Source: Flammulina velutipes (taxonomy: Eukaryota; Basidiomycota; Agaricomycetes; Agaricales; Physalacriaceae). From it: a stretch of 64,000 nt of DNA. Under the pieces are notes generated by a model that was not told the origin of the DNA, did not search any database, and was given only the letters and a program-made list of their open reading frames with translations. The translations under genes were made by a program, and so were the position numbers. Positions 47,142-56,422 of the stretch are shown here, in pieces (the first letter of the stretch is position 1; every line of letters begins with the position of its first letter). The DNA lies in the NCBI GenBank assembly GCA_011800155.1, contig CM022371.1, positions 62,001-126,000 on the forward strand, read 5' to 3'.

Positions 47142-47549
47142 CAGACGTTCCCAAAAGGCATGTCGGATCATCAAAACTTTCAAAAAGAATTCAACCACTC
47201 AAAAAAATCGTAGCTCGCTCAATACTGCTCGGAACCTATGTAGCTTAGCGCCATATTTTTTCTTATAAATGAAAGCATAGTATATGATACAGAAATGAGT
47301 GTTTGGAACGCGTGAGCAAGGTGGTCTGTGACGTTGGATCAGCATGGCCAAACGACGACATGTTTCAACGTCGCCTTCCTGCGCATCTACAGAGGCTACA
47401 TTGTTTCTGCTACTAGATTATAAGTAAATACAAAATATGGCGTGAAGCCGGATAGATTCCAAGCAATATTGAGCGAGCTACGATTTTTTTGAGTTGTTGA
47501 ATTCTTTTTGAAAGTTTTGATGATCCGACATGCCTTTTGGGAACGTCTG
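47142..47549. mobile_element. 408-bp MITE with about 90-bp inverted repeats (TSD TA)
   Basis: Ends CAGACGTTCCCAAAAGGCAT and the inverse, flanked by TA at 47140-47141 and 47550-47551. The arms (about 47142-47230 and 47460-47549) match with few differences. No coding capacity. It lies between the 5' side of the DUF6697-like gene and the 3' end of the sesquiterpene synthase. Confidence 0.85.
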
Positions 47550-47709
47550 TAACATAATTCTCTCGCGCCAGACAGGAAGTAAGGAAGCCTTGTAATTCCC
47601 ATAAAATCTCCAGTTCATATGTAAGTACGTGCTATAGAATGTACATACCTTTGTGATAATCTATAAGAAAATAAATCTAACTCCGTAAAGAGGTTTATAA
47701 AGCCACGTT

Positions 47710-48868
47710 CTACAACTCGACGATACCTGTCTCCTTGACTTCGGAACCCTTCGTTCCAAAGTACCTTTCGCTGAGGAAGGACCACTCAATGTGACCTTCG
47801 ATGAAATAGGCCATACCATCGACAAACTCTTCCACCATGCGCTGAATTTCCTCTGACCCAAAGTCGGGCAGGGTATCCCTAAGAATTCGAAACTCAGCCG
47901 ACAAGTCGCTGAAGTTCTTGGCGACAGCGTCTATAGCGTCCTGTTCGTCTAGCTGGAGCTCGTTCATTGTCACACAAACGAGGTTGTGGTACGGGTCGGC
48001 GGAGAGTCTCTCGACGAAGAATGAGTAAACGTCCTGGAAATGATTTAGCGATAAGAAGAGAACATGAAAGGAAGGAGACGAACATTCGTAAAGATGATGA
48101 TATCGATGGTGTAGTCAAGCATCTTGCGGATGTGCGGATGTTCGAATACTTCGTCAGGGAGGTCGGAATGGATAAGGGCGTTGTCCAACAGCGTCATTCC
48201 GCCTACGGAGTCGCGCCTGGCAGCCATGTAGTCCGCGATGGACAGGTACTCTTGATGATCACGAGCCAATGCTTCAGGATACATGCTCTTCACGTATTTG
48301 GTGAAGTGCTCCCTAAAGCGTCGTTGCGTAGATGATGACATGCCGTTAACCGATGTAAGCCTCGTCCAGTATCTATTCGATCGGTCAGCGCACGCTCCGA
48401 ATGACACAACTCCGACGCACTCTTTCATCATCTTCCCCACGACGCTAGACTCCAAAGAGGGATCGTCTGAGTTTCTGGGACGAAAATCTCAGTCTGAATG
48501 TATGTCCAAGGCGGCGAAATCACGTACTCCATAATTTTGACGATGTCTTCGCATTGACGCTTGACAGACTCAGCGTCCTTCTCGTCGGTGTGCTCATCGA
48601 TGACGAAGACCATGTACATGAACTCGATAGCTGCGCGCAGACCCGCCTTATCCAATGTGGGATAAGCAAGTGCGGCGACCTCCTCGAATTTGCACTTGAA
48701 GAATCTGTTGATGCCATTGTCGTCGTACGCCGAGAACGTCTTCAACCAAGCGCGAGTTTCGTCGATGAGTTCCTCCGTAGCGTGGGGGTTCCGCGCCCTT
48801 ACAGGCCACTGCGTTGGATAGTCGGGAAGGCGGATGCTGGTAGCAGAAACAGATGAGGTGTCAGACAT
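47710..48868 (-). CDS. Sesquiterpene synthase (class I terpene cyclase)
   Basis: Exons 48868-48528, 48474-48421, 48372-48084 and 48033-47710; 335 aa, all phases consistent. The start MSDTSSVSATSIRLPDYPTQWP gives the N-terminus usual for basidiomycete enzymes; an in-frame ATG at 48979 would add 37 residues and cannot be excluded. Metal-binding motifs: the Asp-rich VIDEHTDE (DExxD), and the NSE triad NDVYSFFVE, with intron 3 falling exactly between N and D. An RY pair (SERYF) near the C-terminus matches the diphosphate sensor of the family. Expected reaction: Mg-dependent ionisation and cyclisation of farnesyl diphosphate; the product cannot be told from sequence by eye. No P450 or other tailoring gene is seen within the window, so it looks solitary. 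Confidence 0.9.
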
Positions 48869-48979
48869 GGTATCGTCGATGGGGGATTCATGAAGTATTC
48901 CCGCACCTTTATTAAAGCTCTGTCCAGGCTCTGCCTGCAAGCGAGCGGCTCCTTCATCCCTGCCGTTACCGACGAACAT

Positions 48980-50609
48980 TGTCAATAAAGAAGCTCGACA
49001 TAATTAAAATCAGGGTAAAATGAGATGAAGGGCAATTCCGATGCGACCGAGAGGTAGCTGAACCTATACGAGTCGCTTCATCCTGAGCAAGCAATTAAGG
49101 CTCCCTGATGTAACGGAGATACGAGTTGGATACGATCTGGAGTACGTATCAGAATATCGATGGTTCTCAAAAAAACAAAATTTAGCCATTCCTATACCCA
49201 CTGTATCCAATCAATCGCGGAAAAAAACGTGCATGTGCGCCACAGTATCCGCTCCAGTAAATCAAGGTGCGCAAAATCGGAGTGACGACGGGAGAAGCCC
49301 CCAGAGTCTTTTGAATCGCTACATGAGGATTTCTGGCGCAAAGGGTTGGCTGGAAGATGTGATTCAATCTGCATCGCAGACGTGGTGCCCTGTCTGACCC
49401 CCGAAAGGTCGGAGTTCTGCTTCGGAAACTGGAGCCTCCCGAAGTCGCCAACAAAGGACTGAGAGAGGGTGATATTCAGGGAACCAGCATTGCGAGCGCC
49501 AAATTTATAGATGAGTCTGCCTGTGGAATTGCACGAGACCGTTGTCAGACTTTATGCTTCCCCTGGATTGAAGTAGATGTCACTTCTTCACCGACGACGT
49601 TCTCGAAGGCACCGTCGATGATGCGCCACATCCACCATAATTCTTGTGTAAAAATCTGATGGTCATTTTGAGTTCCCACTGATCATTATGAAGTGACTCA
49701 CATGTGTTACTCGATTAATTATCCGACCCGCGTCGTCGGAGGCGGGCGGAGGACGTTATGGGGGTACGTATCCATGGATCGAGAGGGTATCATAACTCTT
49801 ACAGGGTGATATGGCGAAGATTTCCTGTATGATATGAGCACGTCAATCGTTCAGGAAGAGGTGGAATATCTTTCGGCTGAAGTCAGAGTGGCTATCGACG
49901 GGACTGCTGCAGTTATACCGGAGCGACAAGGAGCGTCAACGTCCTGCGAAAAATACCGCGATCGAAGCGCCATCGTACGCCGACGACCCAATTTTGCCCG
50001 CTCAGCGCCCTTGACTCTATCCAGATCAAAGATGTCCCGCACCGCAGAGAAAGAAAGCGTAAAAGCTTCTAAAAGGCGTGGATATTAGACCAGTGGCATG
50101 GGCGTTGGGAAGAAAGTCCTGCCGGGAATTGCCGCCATCCCAATGATCATGAATCCATCATCGTTCTTTCTTTCGTGTTTCGAGAACTGTCACTGTTTCC
50201 AAATGTGCTCTTGCCTATCCCATCTCTACAGAAATGAATTCCTGAACGTCGTTTGGGGTTTTCCAAGAACGTTGAGGTCACGCTACCGACTCGTTTCGGC
50301 TGTAGAGCCATTCAGTCATTGTTTCCGTACCCAGATAGAATAAAGACATTCATGTAGCTCCGCTTGGGTTATTCCTTTGAGGTTCGACTAAGGTGGGGGT
50401 CTTTCCGACAGTAGAAAACAACTCTCACGGGCACGTGGGCGACGTGTCGAACAATGAACTATGAAAACCTGGCGATGCCGTGCACGACACAATAATCCCT
50501 CAATCTTAATGTGAATCTCCCGGATAACGTGACATCTGGAGGCCTTTATAAGGAGTAGTTGGACCATTACAACAACATACACACACCTCTTCACACGCTC
50601 TCTCCCACA
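48980..50609. other. Intergenic region
   Basis: About 1.6 kb without a supported gene. Two copies of TGCGCCACA (49236, 49622) lie here. Short frames (for example 49834-50088) have no family features. Confidence 0.45.
50545..50553 (+). promoter_or_regulatory. TATA-like box of the HMG-type gene
   Basis: TTTATAAGG stands 57 bp before the ATG at 50610. The intervening stretch is A/C-rich (AACAACATACACACACC), as in many fungal leaders. Confidence 0.5.
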
Positions 50610-51620
50610 ATGGTCGCCACCTCGACGAAGAATCCCGGAGAGAAAATACCTTTCCCGCTAAGCAGCTGGACTCTGTTCCAACGAGCCTTCATCCTCAACG
50701 CTGTCGAAGCTGGATTGTCGAGATTAGAGGCGCAGAGGCGCTCTTTTGTGGCATGGAGGAATGCTTCTGTGGAAGTAAAGAAACATTGGAAGAAGCAGGA
50801 GTTGATATATAAGGAACTACACTCTCGCAAGTACCCAGGCTGGAAACGTCCGCCGCGATCCATGAAGAAGAAGAAGGCCTCTGTGGTATCTGACCCGAAT
50901 GGCGGCGACACTACCAACGAACAACCTGGAGACGCAGGAGTAGAAGAGGAGTTGAAAGAACTTGAGATCGAAATGGACATCGGACTCTTGACCGAAGACG
51001 GCCAGCGCATCACAGCCTCGGACCTATTTTCACAGAGTCAGATCCAAGAGGCGAAGCGATATGTGATGAATCTTCTGAAAGATTCAAGCGACGCTCCTCC
51101 GAAGACGACCAATGCCGCCCTCTGCGAACGAAGTGCCAACATCACCACCAAACCTATAGTCAATGGGGGTGAAATTAAACCATCACCTTTAGTCTTGCGT
51201 TCAGACAACCAAGACTCAGAGCATCCGTCTTTGGTAGAAAACAAAGGATCAGCGGCTCAGAACGATTCATCGGAGGTTGTAGAAGATCCTGATTTCGAGC
51301 AGCTGTACAGGGAAGAGCTCGAGCCGCAATGCACGCCCCAGTCAAATGGGACAGGAATTGCGAGCGTCGGTAACAGAAAAGCCGTGAAAGCTGCAGCCAC
51401 TGTGGAAGAATATGCCTCTCATGATGGAGCTGAGTCGCCATCCGTATCGTGTCGCTCCCCCAGCAAGGGTAGGAAGCTCTCCACTCCCGGAGTTCTACCC
51501 GGTCCCTGTTTAGATATCCCGAAGAAGCGCAATAGGTCGTTCTCCGAGGCGGATGTACATCCCCCTGCTGTGCGCGTTAGGAGCGAGCTTGGGTTAGCGC
51601 GTGTTCTGGGTACGACTTGA
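50610..51620 (+). CDS. HMG-box-like putative DNA-binding protein
   Basis: Single exon, 336 aa, ATG at 50610 in a CCCACAATGGTC context. Residues about 15-85 look like a divergent HMG box: FQRAFILNAVEAGLSRLEAQ, FVAWRNASVEVKKHWKKQ, then ELHSRKYPGWKRPPRSMKKKK, which has the spacing of the YPxYKxxPR end of the domain. The rest is acidic or Ser/Pro-rich and probably disordered, with a basic segment PKKRNRSFSEAD near the end. Expected nuclear. Whether it is a regulator or a mating-type-related factor cannot be decided; no homeodomain or pheromone-receptor gene is nearby. Confidence 0.6.
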   Translation: MVATSTKNPGEKIPFPLSSWTLFQRAFILNAVEAGLSRLEAQRRSFVAWRNASVEVKKHWKKQELIYKELHSRKYPGWKRPPRSMKKKKASVVSDPNGGDTTNEQPGDAGVEEELKELEIEMDIGLLTEDGQRITASDLFSQSQIQEAKRYVMNLLKDSSDAPPKTTNAALCERSANITTKPIVNGGEIKPSPLVLRSDNQDSEHPSLVENKGSAAQNDSSEVVEDPDFEQLYREELEPQCTPQSNGTGIASVGNRKAVKAAATVEEYASHDGAESPSVSCRSPSKGRKLSTPGVLPGPCLDIPKKRNRSFSEADVHPPAVRVRSELGLARVLGTT

Positions 51621-52139
51621 AGTGAGCGTGCCGGGCGATGTCTCTTGTCAATTCTGTATCGTCTAGTTTTAGTTATGGACCGCTTTATGATCACCAATTA
51701 TGTATCTCTTACCAATACCATTAGTTCCCATCTCCAGTGTAAGCCTAGGAATGAAAGAATTGAGGTTATGTATGATTATATGACAATGAAAGTACAGACA
51801 TTCAGTCGTCGGCAAAGCTGAGCGTCCTTGTAGATAGGGAAGACACGGTCTTTACACTGCAGTTTCTGAGAGCCTGGCAGAACGAGAGAATCACAGCAAA
51901 GCAGGAGCACGATCCATAGAAAGACGACATCAATGGGCACGTTTTATCTGTTTGTCAGAAGTGAAGATGTGCTTTCGTTCCCCGTAGTCTTGTGGAAAGC
52001 TTTACGCTTTGCTGGACGTGGAAGAAGAAAGAGAAGTTACGGGCCGGAGATGATCGAATTACGGTCAGGTGACTCGGAGCCGTGGACGCGATGGTCGATC
52101 GCACAAAACATTTCGAGTCATCTTCGCAGAACATCCATC
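51621..52139. other. Intergenic or 5' region of the next gene
   Basis: Holds an upstream in-frame ATG at 51933 that would extend the next gene by 69 residues of unremarkable sequence; I treat it as leader. Confidence 0.4.
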
Positions 52140-52766
52140 ATGTCCGCCCTAGAGCTCGAAACTGCTCTCTTGAAGCTCTCTCCAGAAGAACGAAAAGACA
52201 TAATCCAGCGTGTCGACAGCCATGTCGAAACCCTTGAATTGCGGAATCGTCTCCCCGTCTATCTGCAGCCGTTCGCTAGAGCGATTTCCGTGCGCAGGCC
52301 GAGGGTCAAACATGACGTCGAAGCTAGCAGAGCTGCGAATGGGGGAGAAATCAAATACCATGGGGACGATGTCTTCATGTGCGTCGGGCCTAACTTTCAG
52401 ACGTTAGATGGGGGATGCAGCAAGTGGCGCGGTGATAATATTTGTTACACTGGCGGGGAGGGATATAGCAAGGCGCATGTTTGGTTGGAGTATGGGGGTG
52501 TACAAGCTGAGGCTGGGGCTACGGAGTTTGGGGACCCTGGTCGGGATATGTATGCGCATTGGTCGGTGAGGGTTAAGGATGTTGTGAGGAAGGTGGTTGG
52601 GGATATGGGGTTTGAAGGAGATCTTTCGGGGGATCAGTGTGTTGAGGTTTTGGAGGCTTTCCTGGGGACGAGAGGAACACAGGTTCTTGAGGAGATTGTT
52701 CGGGAGGGAGAGCCGAAGTTGAGGGTTGTGATCAAGGATGATTTGAAGAAGGAGAAATGGGATTGA
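52140..52766 (+). CDS. Hypothetical protein, 208 aa
   Basis: ATG at 52140 (CATCATGTCCGCC), chosen because the well-behaved sequence starts here: MSALELETALLKLSPEERKD, amphipathic helices, then a Gly-rich region (DDVFMCVGPNFQTLDGGCSK, ICYTGGEGYSKAHVWLEY) and C-terminal helices (VEVLEAFLGTRGTQVLEEIV). It may extend to the ATG at 51933. Not a family I recognise. The 3' half is strikingly GGG/TGG-rich on the coding strand. It converges on the HMG-like gene at 53395-52818 with about 50 bp between stops. Confidence 0.55.
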   Translation: MSALELETALLKLSPEERKDIIQRVDSHVETLELRNRLPVYLQPFARAISVRRPRVKHDVEASRAANGGEIKYHGDDVFMCVGPNFQTLDGGCSKWRGDNICYTGGEGYSKAHVWLEYGGVQAEAGATEFGDPGRDMYAHWSVRVKDVVRKVVGDMGFEGDLSGDQCVEVLEAFLGTRGTQVLEEIVREGEPKLRVVIKDDLKKEKWD

Positions 52767-52817
52767 TTTATATACAAATACGTTTATCGGTACATATAGC
52801 TGAAGAGGTCGACATCT

Positions 52818-53395
52818 CTAATTCTTATTCTTAAACTTGAGCGTTACGATTCTGTGGAGATCATCTATCCTGTAAGTGTCATCGATATTGACAAAGGGAG
52901 CAGTTCGATTTATGGTGTCGGCGGCGGCGTGGGAGGGATAGAGATCCTACAGGGAATATTAGATCGCAAAATGGAGAGGGCATGTGAATAGCTTACCATA
53001 CTTCCATTCAACAAGGCATCGACTACGCGGACATCCCAGCCTTCTACACCTCTCACAGAAGTCCTCATTGATTCCTGGAGGATGTCCGGCTCTGCATCAC
53101 CCGACGGGGGAAACCAGCTTGTAGTAGCTTGTGGGTGGAAGAAGCCTGACGATGCGAGGAGTTCGGCCTCGGGTGAGTGATATGGCCCGCTGACGGAGGG
53201 AGGTGGACGTTGTTGGGAATGTTTGAGCTTCGTGACGCTGGAGCGAGAATATGCGGCGAATTCTGCAACCCGCTGCCAAAATTTTTGCTCTTCGAGGGTG
53301 AGGAGTTTCCATTCTGCTTTACCGACATCCAAGGGGAAAGGACCGTCGGAGAAATTGAACTGGGCAAAGAAGAGATTGAAGGCGGTTATACGCAT
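52818..53395 (-). CDS. Second HMG-box-like protein, 175 aa
   Basis: Exon 1 53395-52997, intron 52996-52947 (GTAAGC...CTGTAG), exon 2 52946-52818. The N-terminus ITAFNLFFAQFNFSDGPFP, then AEWKLLTLEEQKFWQRVAEF, follows the NAFxLF...W..L..EEK..W pattern of an HMG box truncated at its start. The remainder is Ser/Pro-rich. Exon 2 encodes DLYPSHAAADTINRTAPFVN and a basic end (LKFKNKN). Expected nuclear. It may have an upstream exon supplying the first helix; none is obvious. Confidence 0.55.
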
Positions 53396-54591
53396 AATAG
53401 CAATGTGGGGTGATGGTAGGAGACTCTGGGCGGACGGGGGGTTTAAGTATTTTTGGATTGGTGGCGCGTGTCCTTTGTTTGGACATCTTATTGTTCTTCT
53501 ATTAGTATGAACAAAAGAAGGAGATTAGCGTCGGAGAAGTCGGTAAATTGCCTTTGTGTATACTCATTGCGTGCCCTTGATTGTTTCCAGTACTCACAAG
53601 TGACATGTCGTATCGGGATTTGTCCGCCCCGAATTGCGCTGGATGGCGAGAGCATTTCTTGGCGGATAACGATAGCAGGACCTTGAAAAGATAAGTATTG
53701 AGAAATGCGGAGGAAGCGATGAAGAAGTCTTAGACGCACCTCCAGTTCAAGTTGGTCACCACTGATGCTTGGGCCGGGGAATACTTAGTGCCCACGGTGA
53801 CGACGACGCGAAAAGGTATGCGACACTGGATGATGGGTAAGTACTAACTGTTGGGATGGGCGACACGGAATTCCTGTGAGTGCTGCACGTCAGTCGTCGC
53901 AAGAGGAAATGGAGGTGATGACGTGGCCCAACACCATAGACATCCACGCCTGTTCATACTTTTCAACACTAAGGGGAAATAGCAGGCAGTGGGTGTATGG
54001 ATATCAGTGGTCTGGACAGGCTACAGTGCGACGGTTTACATATGGATGACCGTGGAGAGAACATGTAGGTCCAGACCCCGCGGTGTGCTGGTTTCTCGCC
54101 GGTTTCTGTGAGTTACGGATTTGCGTGCTGCCAGTGTTACCGGTTAAATACAGCATCTAGGTCGATCTCGATGGAGATTTTTTGTAGAACCTGAGGAGGA
54201 TAGTATGTCCTAGGTAACGTTCGACTTTCACCTGTAGAGATCGTGCGTGCTAGAGTGGCCTCGTTAGGTCGGAACTACGCAGGACGATGTCGACGTCACG
54301 GTATCGAAGTTGCTAAGGAGCCGAATTGATATTCCCACGCTACGTCCTAGTAAAATTCCAGATTCCCAGGCTGTGTACGTCTCGTAACCTCCCAACACTG
54401 CGAATCAATGCTATGCTAATCACCATAAACCAGCGCTACAGATCAGCCAGCAATTTCCAACTCTTGCTCTCCCCACTTCGTTTTCCATCCGCTATGCTAT
54501 ATCTTAGCAACACGTCACTACCTACCTTGAACAAGCTCTTGATAAAAGGCACGGCAACACGAGAAGCGATCCACAAATACCTTTTCTTTCA
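53396..54591. other. Intergenic region
   Basis: 1.2 kb, no supported gene. Frames at 53453-53739 and 54326-54616 lack any family signature. Confidence 0.45.
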
Positions 54592-56153
54592 TTCTCCGGA
54601 TCTGCTTTCCTGGTGACTCTCTTCCTGAGTGTGGCGTCGGCTCCGACGTCTCAGGATAATGGAGCGAGTCTCGCGTTATCTATAAAATGTGTGTTTTTTC
54701 TCCCTCCGTCTCTCTCATCGCCGTACTCACAGTGAACCAGGTTCCGACTACGGTTGAGGATGTCGGCGACTTCACTGTAACTGGTACACTGACGAACGAC
54801 GGCGCGAAGGATATCAAGGTCGTGACGGATCCGAGCGGGATACTCTTCACGCATTTTCATCCGGATGTTTTAGATCTCGAGCTGGAGGGAGCGGAACCAT
54901 CGGAGGAGAAGATCACGAAGCCTGACTTTGTGGGTGGCGTTGCGAAGTGGTCTATTGAGACATATTTGGTGGAAGCTAAGAAACAGGATACCGGGTTGAG
55001 TGAGCGTGGCTCGGCGGATTCTTCTGATGAAGATGAAAGTGGTTCTCAAGTCTCTACGTCGGATTCCTCTAAGACCAGTGCCGGAGGAAGCTCTCAGGGA
55101 GAGGAGAAGGTGTACCCTCGTTATACGACTAAGGATCTCAAAGCTGGGGGGTCAATTGAATTTGAATATAAAGGTGCGCCACATATTCGCGGTTATTTTA
55201 TGCCTGTCTGACGGTATCATATCTATAGTGGGGCAGGGATATGATTTTACTGAATCTGGCGCTGGATCCTACAGGGTCAAGCTCGCTCGTGACTTTTTCT
55301 GGGTTTTGGTCGATGATGTCCTTTCCGAAGCGAAGGTGGACGTCAAACCTAGCACCGTTGAAATCAAGGGGAAGCTTTCCGCGGCCAAAGCGAGGGGCGT
55401 CAAAGTTGAAGAAGGGAATACGACGAAACGAGCTGCCTCATCATTGGCGACGATTATTGTGATGAAAGGCCCGGGGAGAGTAAGGAGCTTGAGAAAGCTG
55501 TTGAGTGGGCGACTAAAATCAAAGAGGCTTCAATAGAGTGAGTGGACCAAGATGCTTTGAATTACTGGTTTTTGAATTGGATTTCCTAGGTCACTCAAGA
55601 CGATGGATTCAGACGGCGCGGACCGGGGTCCTTATGAGTTCTGGTTCGGGAGCTGGGATACCAAGGCTGGAAAGTTCCGAAAAGCATTCACGCCGAAGGA
55701 TCACGTTAGGGACCTGTATAGTAAAGTCCGCTCTTTCTATAAGGCTGGAAACGACAATGGATATACGTACTACTGTGGATGCGACCTCAATATATGGGCA
55801 TGGGTCGAGAAGCTAAAGTCACATCCATTCGCTCTCCGAGCCTGCTATTGATATCATACAGAGATAAAGACCCGATGCCTGACCATCCGATTATGAACCT
55901 GTGTAATTGGTTCCGCAGTTCAGCAGTTATTGGGGGTTATGATACGAAGGCTGGTACGCTGATACATGAGGCTTCGCACTTCCCGACTGTTAGGCCTCAA
56001 ACTAAGGACTTTGCATATGGGCCTGAGGCCTCTCATGCCCTTCGATTGAGACCGTTCGATGCGGCTATGAACGCTGATACGTATGAGTATTTCTCTGAGG
56101 ATCAGTATAAGGGTGGTAGCAACCCGTGGGCATGGGACGCTGGTGAACCGTAG
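54592..56153 (+). pseudogene. M35 peptidyl-Lys metalloendopeptidase-like gene, apparently damaged
   Basis: Signal-like GSAFLVTLFLSVASAPTSQ begins near 54595 but has no ATG in frame. Intron near 54687, then the propeptide/beta domain LNQVPTTVEDVGDFTVTGTL, an unusual acidic Ser insert (SADSSDEDESGSQVSTSD), SIEFEYK, intron near 55175-55230, VGQGYDFTESGAGSYRVKL. A one-base frame change near 55440 separates KRAA from DDYCDERPGESKELEKAVEW. Then YEFWFGSWD, YYCGCDLNIW, an intron, and the active-site region GTLIHEASHF (HExxH) with TKDFAYG carrying the third metal ligand Asp, as in GTxxHE..D peptidases, and NADTYEYFSED. Substrate in the family is X-Lys bonds. Motifs are complete, so sequencing error is an alternative to pseudogenisation. 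Confidence 0.7.
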
Positions 56154-56422
56154 TGGTGTATGCCGTCGTTCTACTAGTATATTAGGATGTGTATGTACGT
56201 TATAATAAGCTATCGACGATAATCCTCCTCCGAAAACGATAGGGAAGACCGAGGGTCCCAAGTTTGTGTATCTCAATTCAAACGAGCGCGTTATTTTTGG
56301 AGAGCAGTTGATCTAGCACGTGGCCGTGATCAATCAGGCGTCGCGCTGGAGGGCGGGAACATTTCTTGGCTTATTACCACCACCATCTCCCTTTCTTTTC
56401 TTTCTTGTCAACGTCGACGACG

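Noticed and set aside
45584..48868. Terpene biosynthetic gene cluster
   Set aside because: Only the synthase is recognisable; neighbours are a DUF6697-like protein and HMG-type proteins, with no P450, oxidoreductase or transporter in the window.
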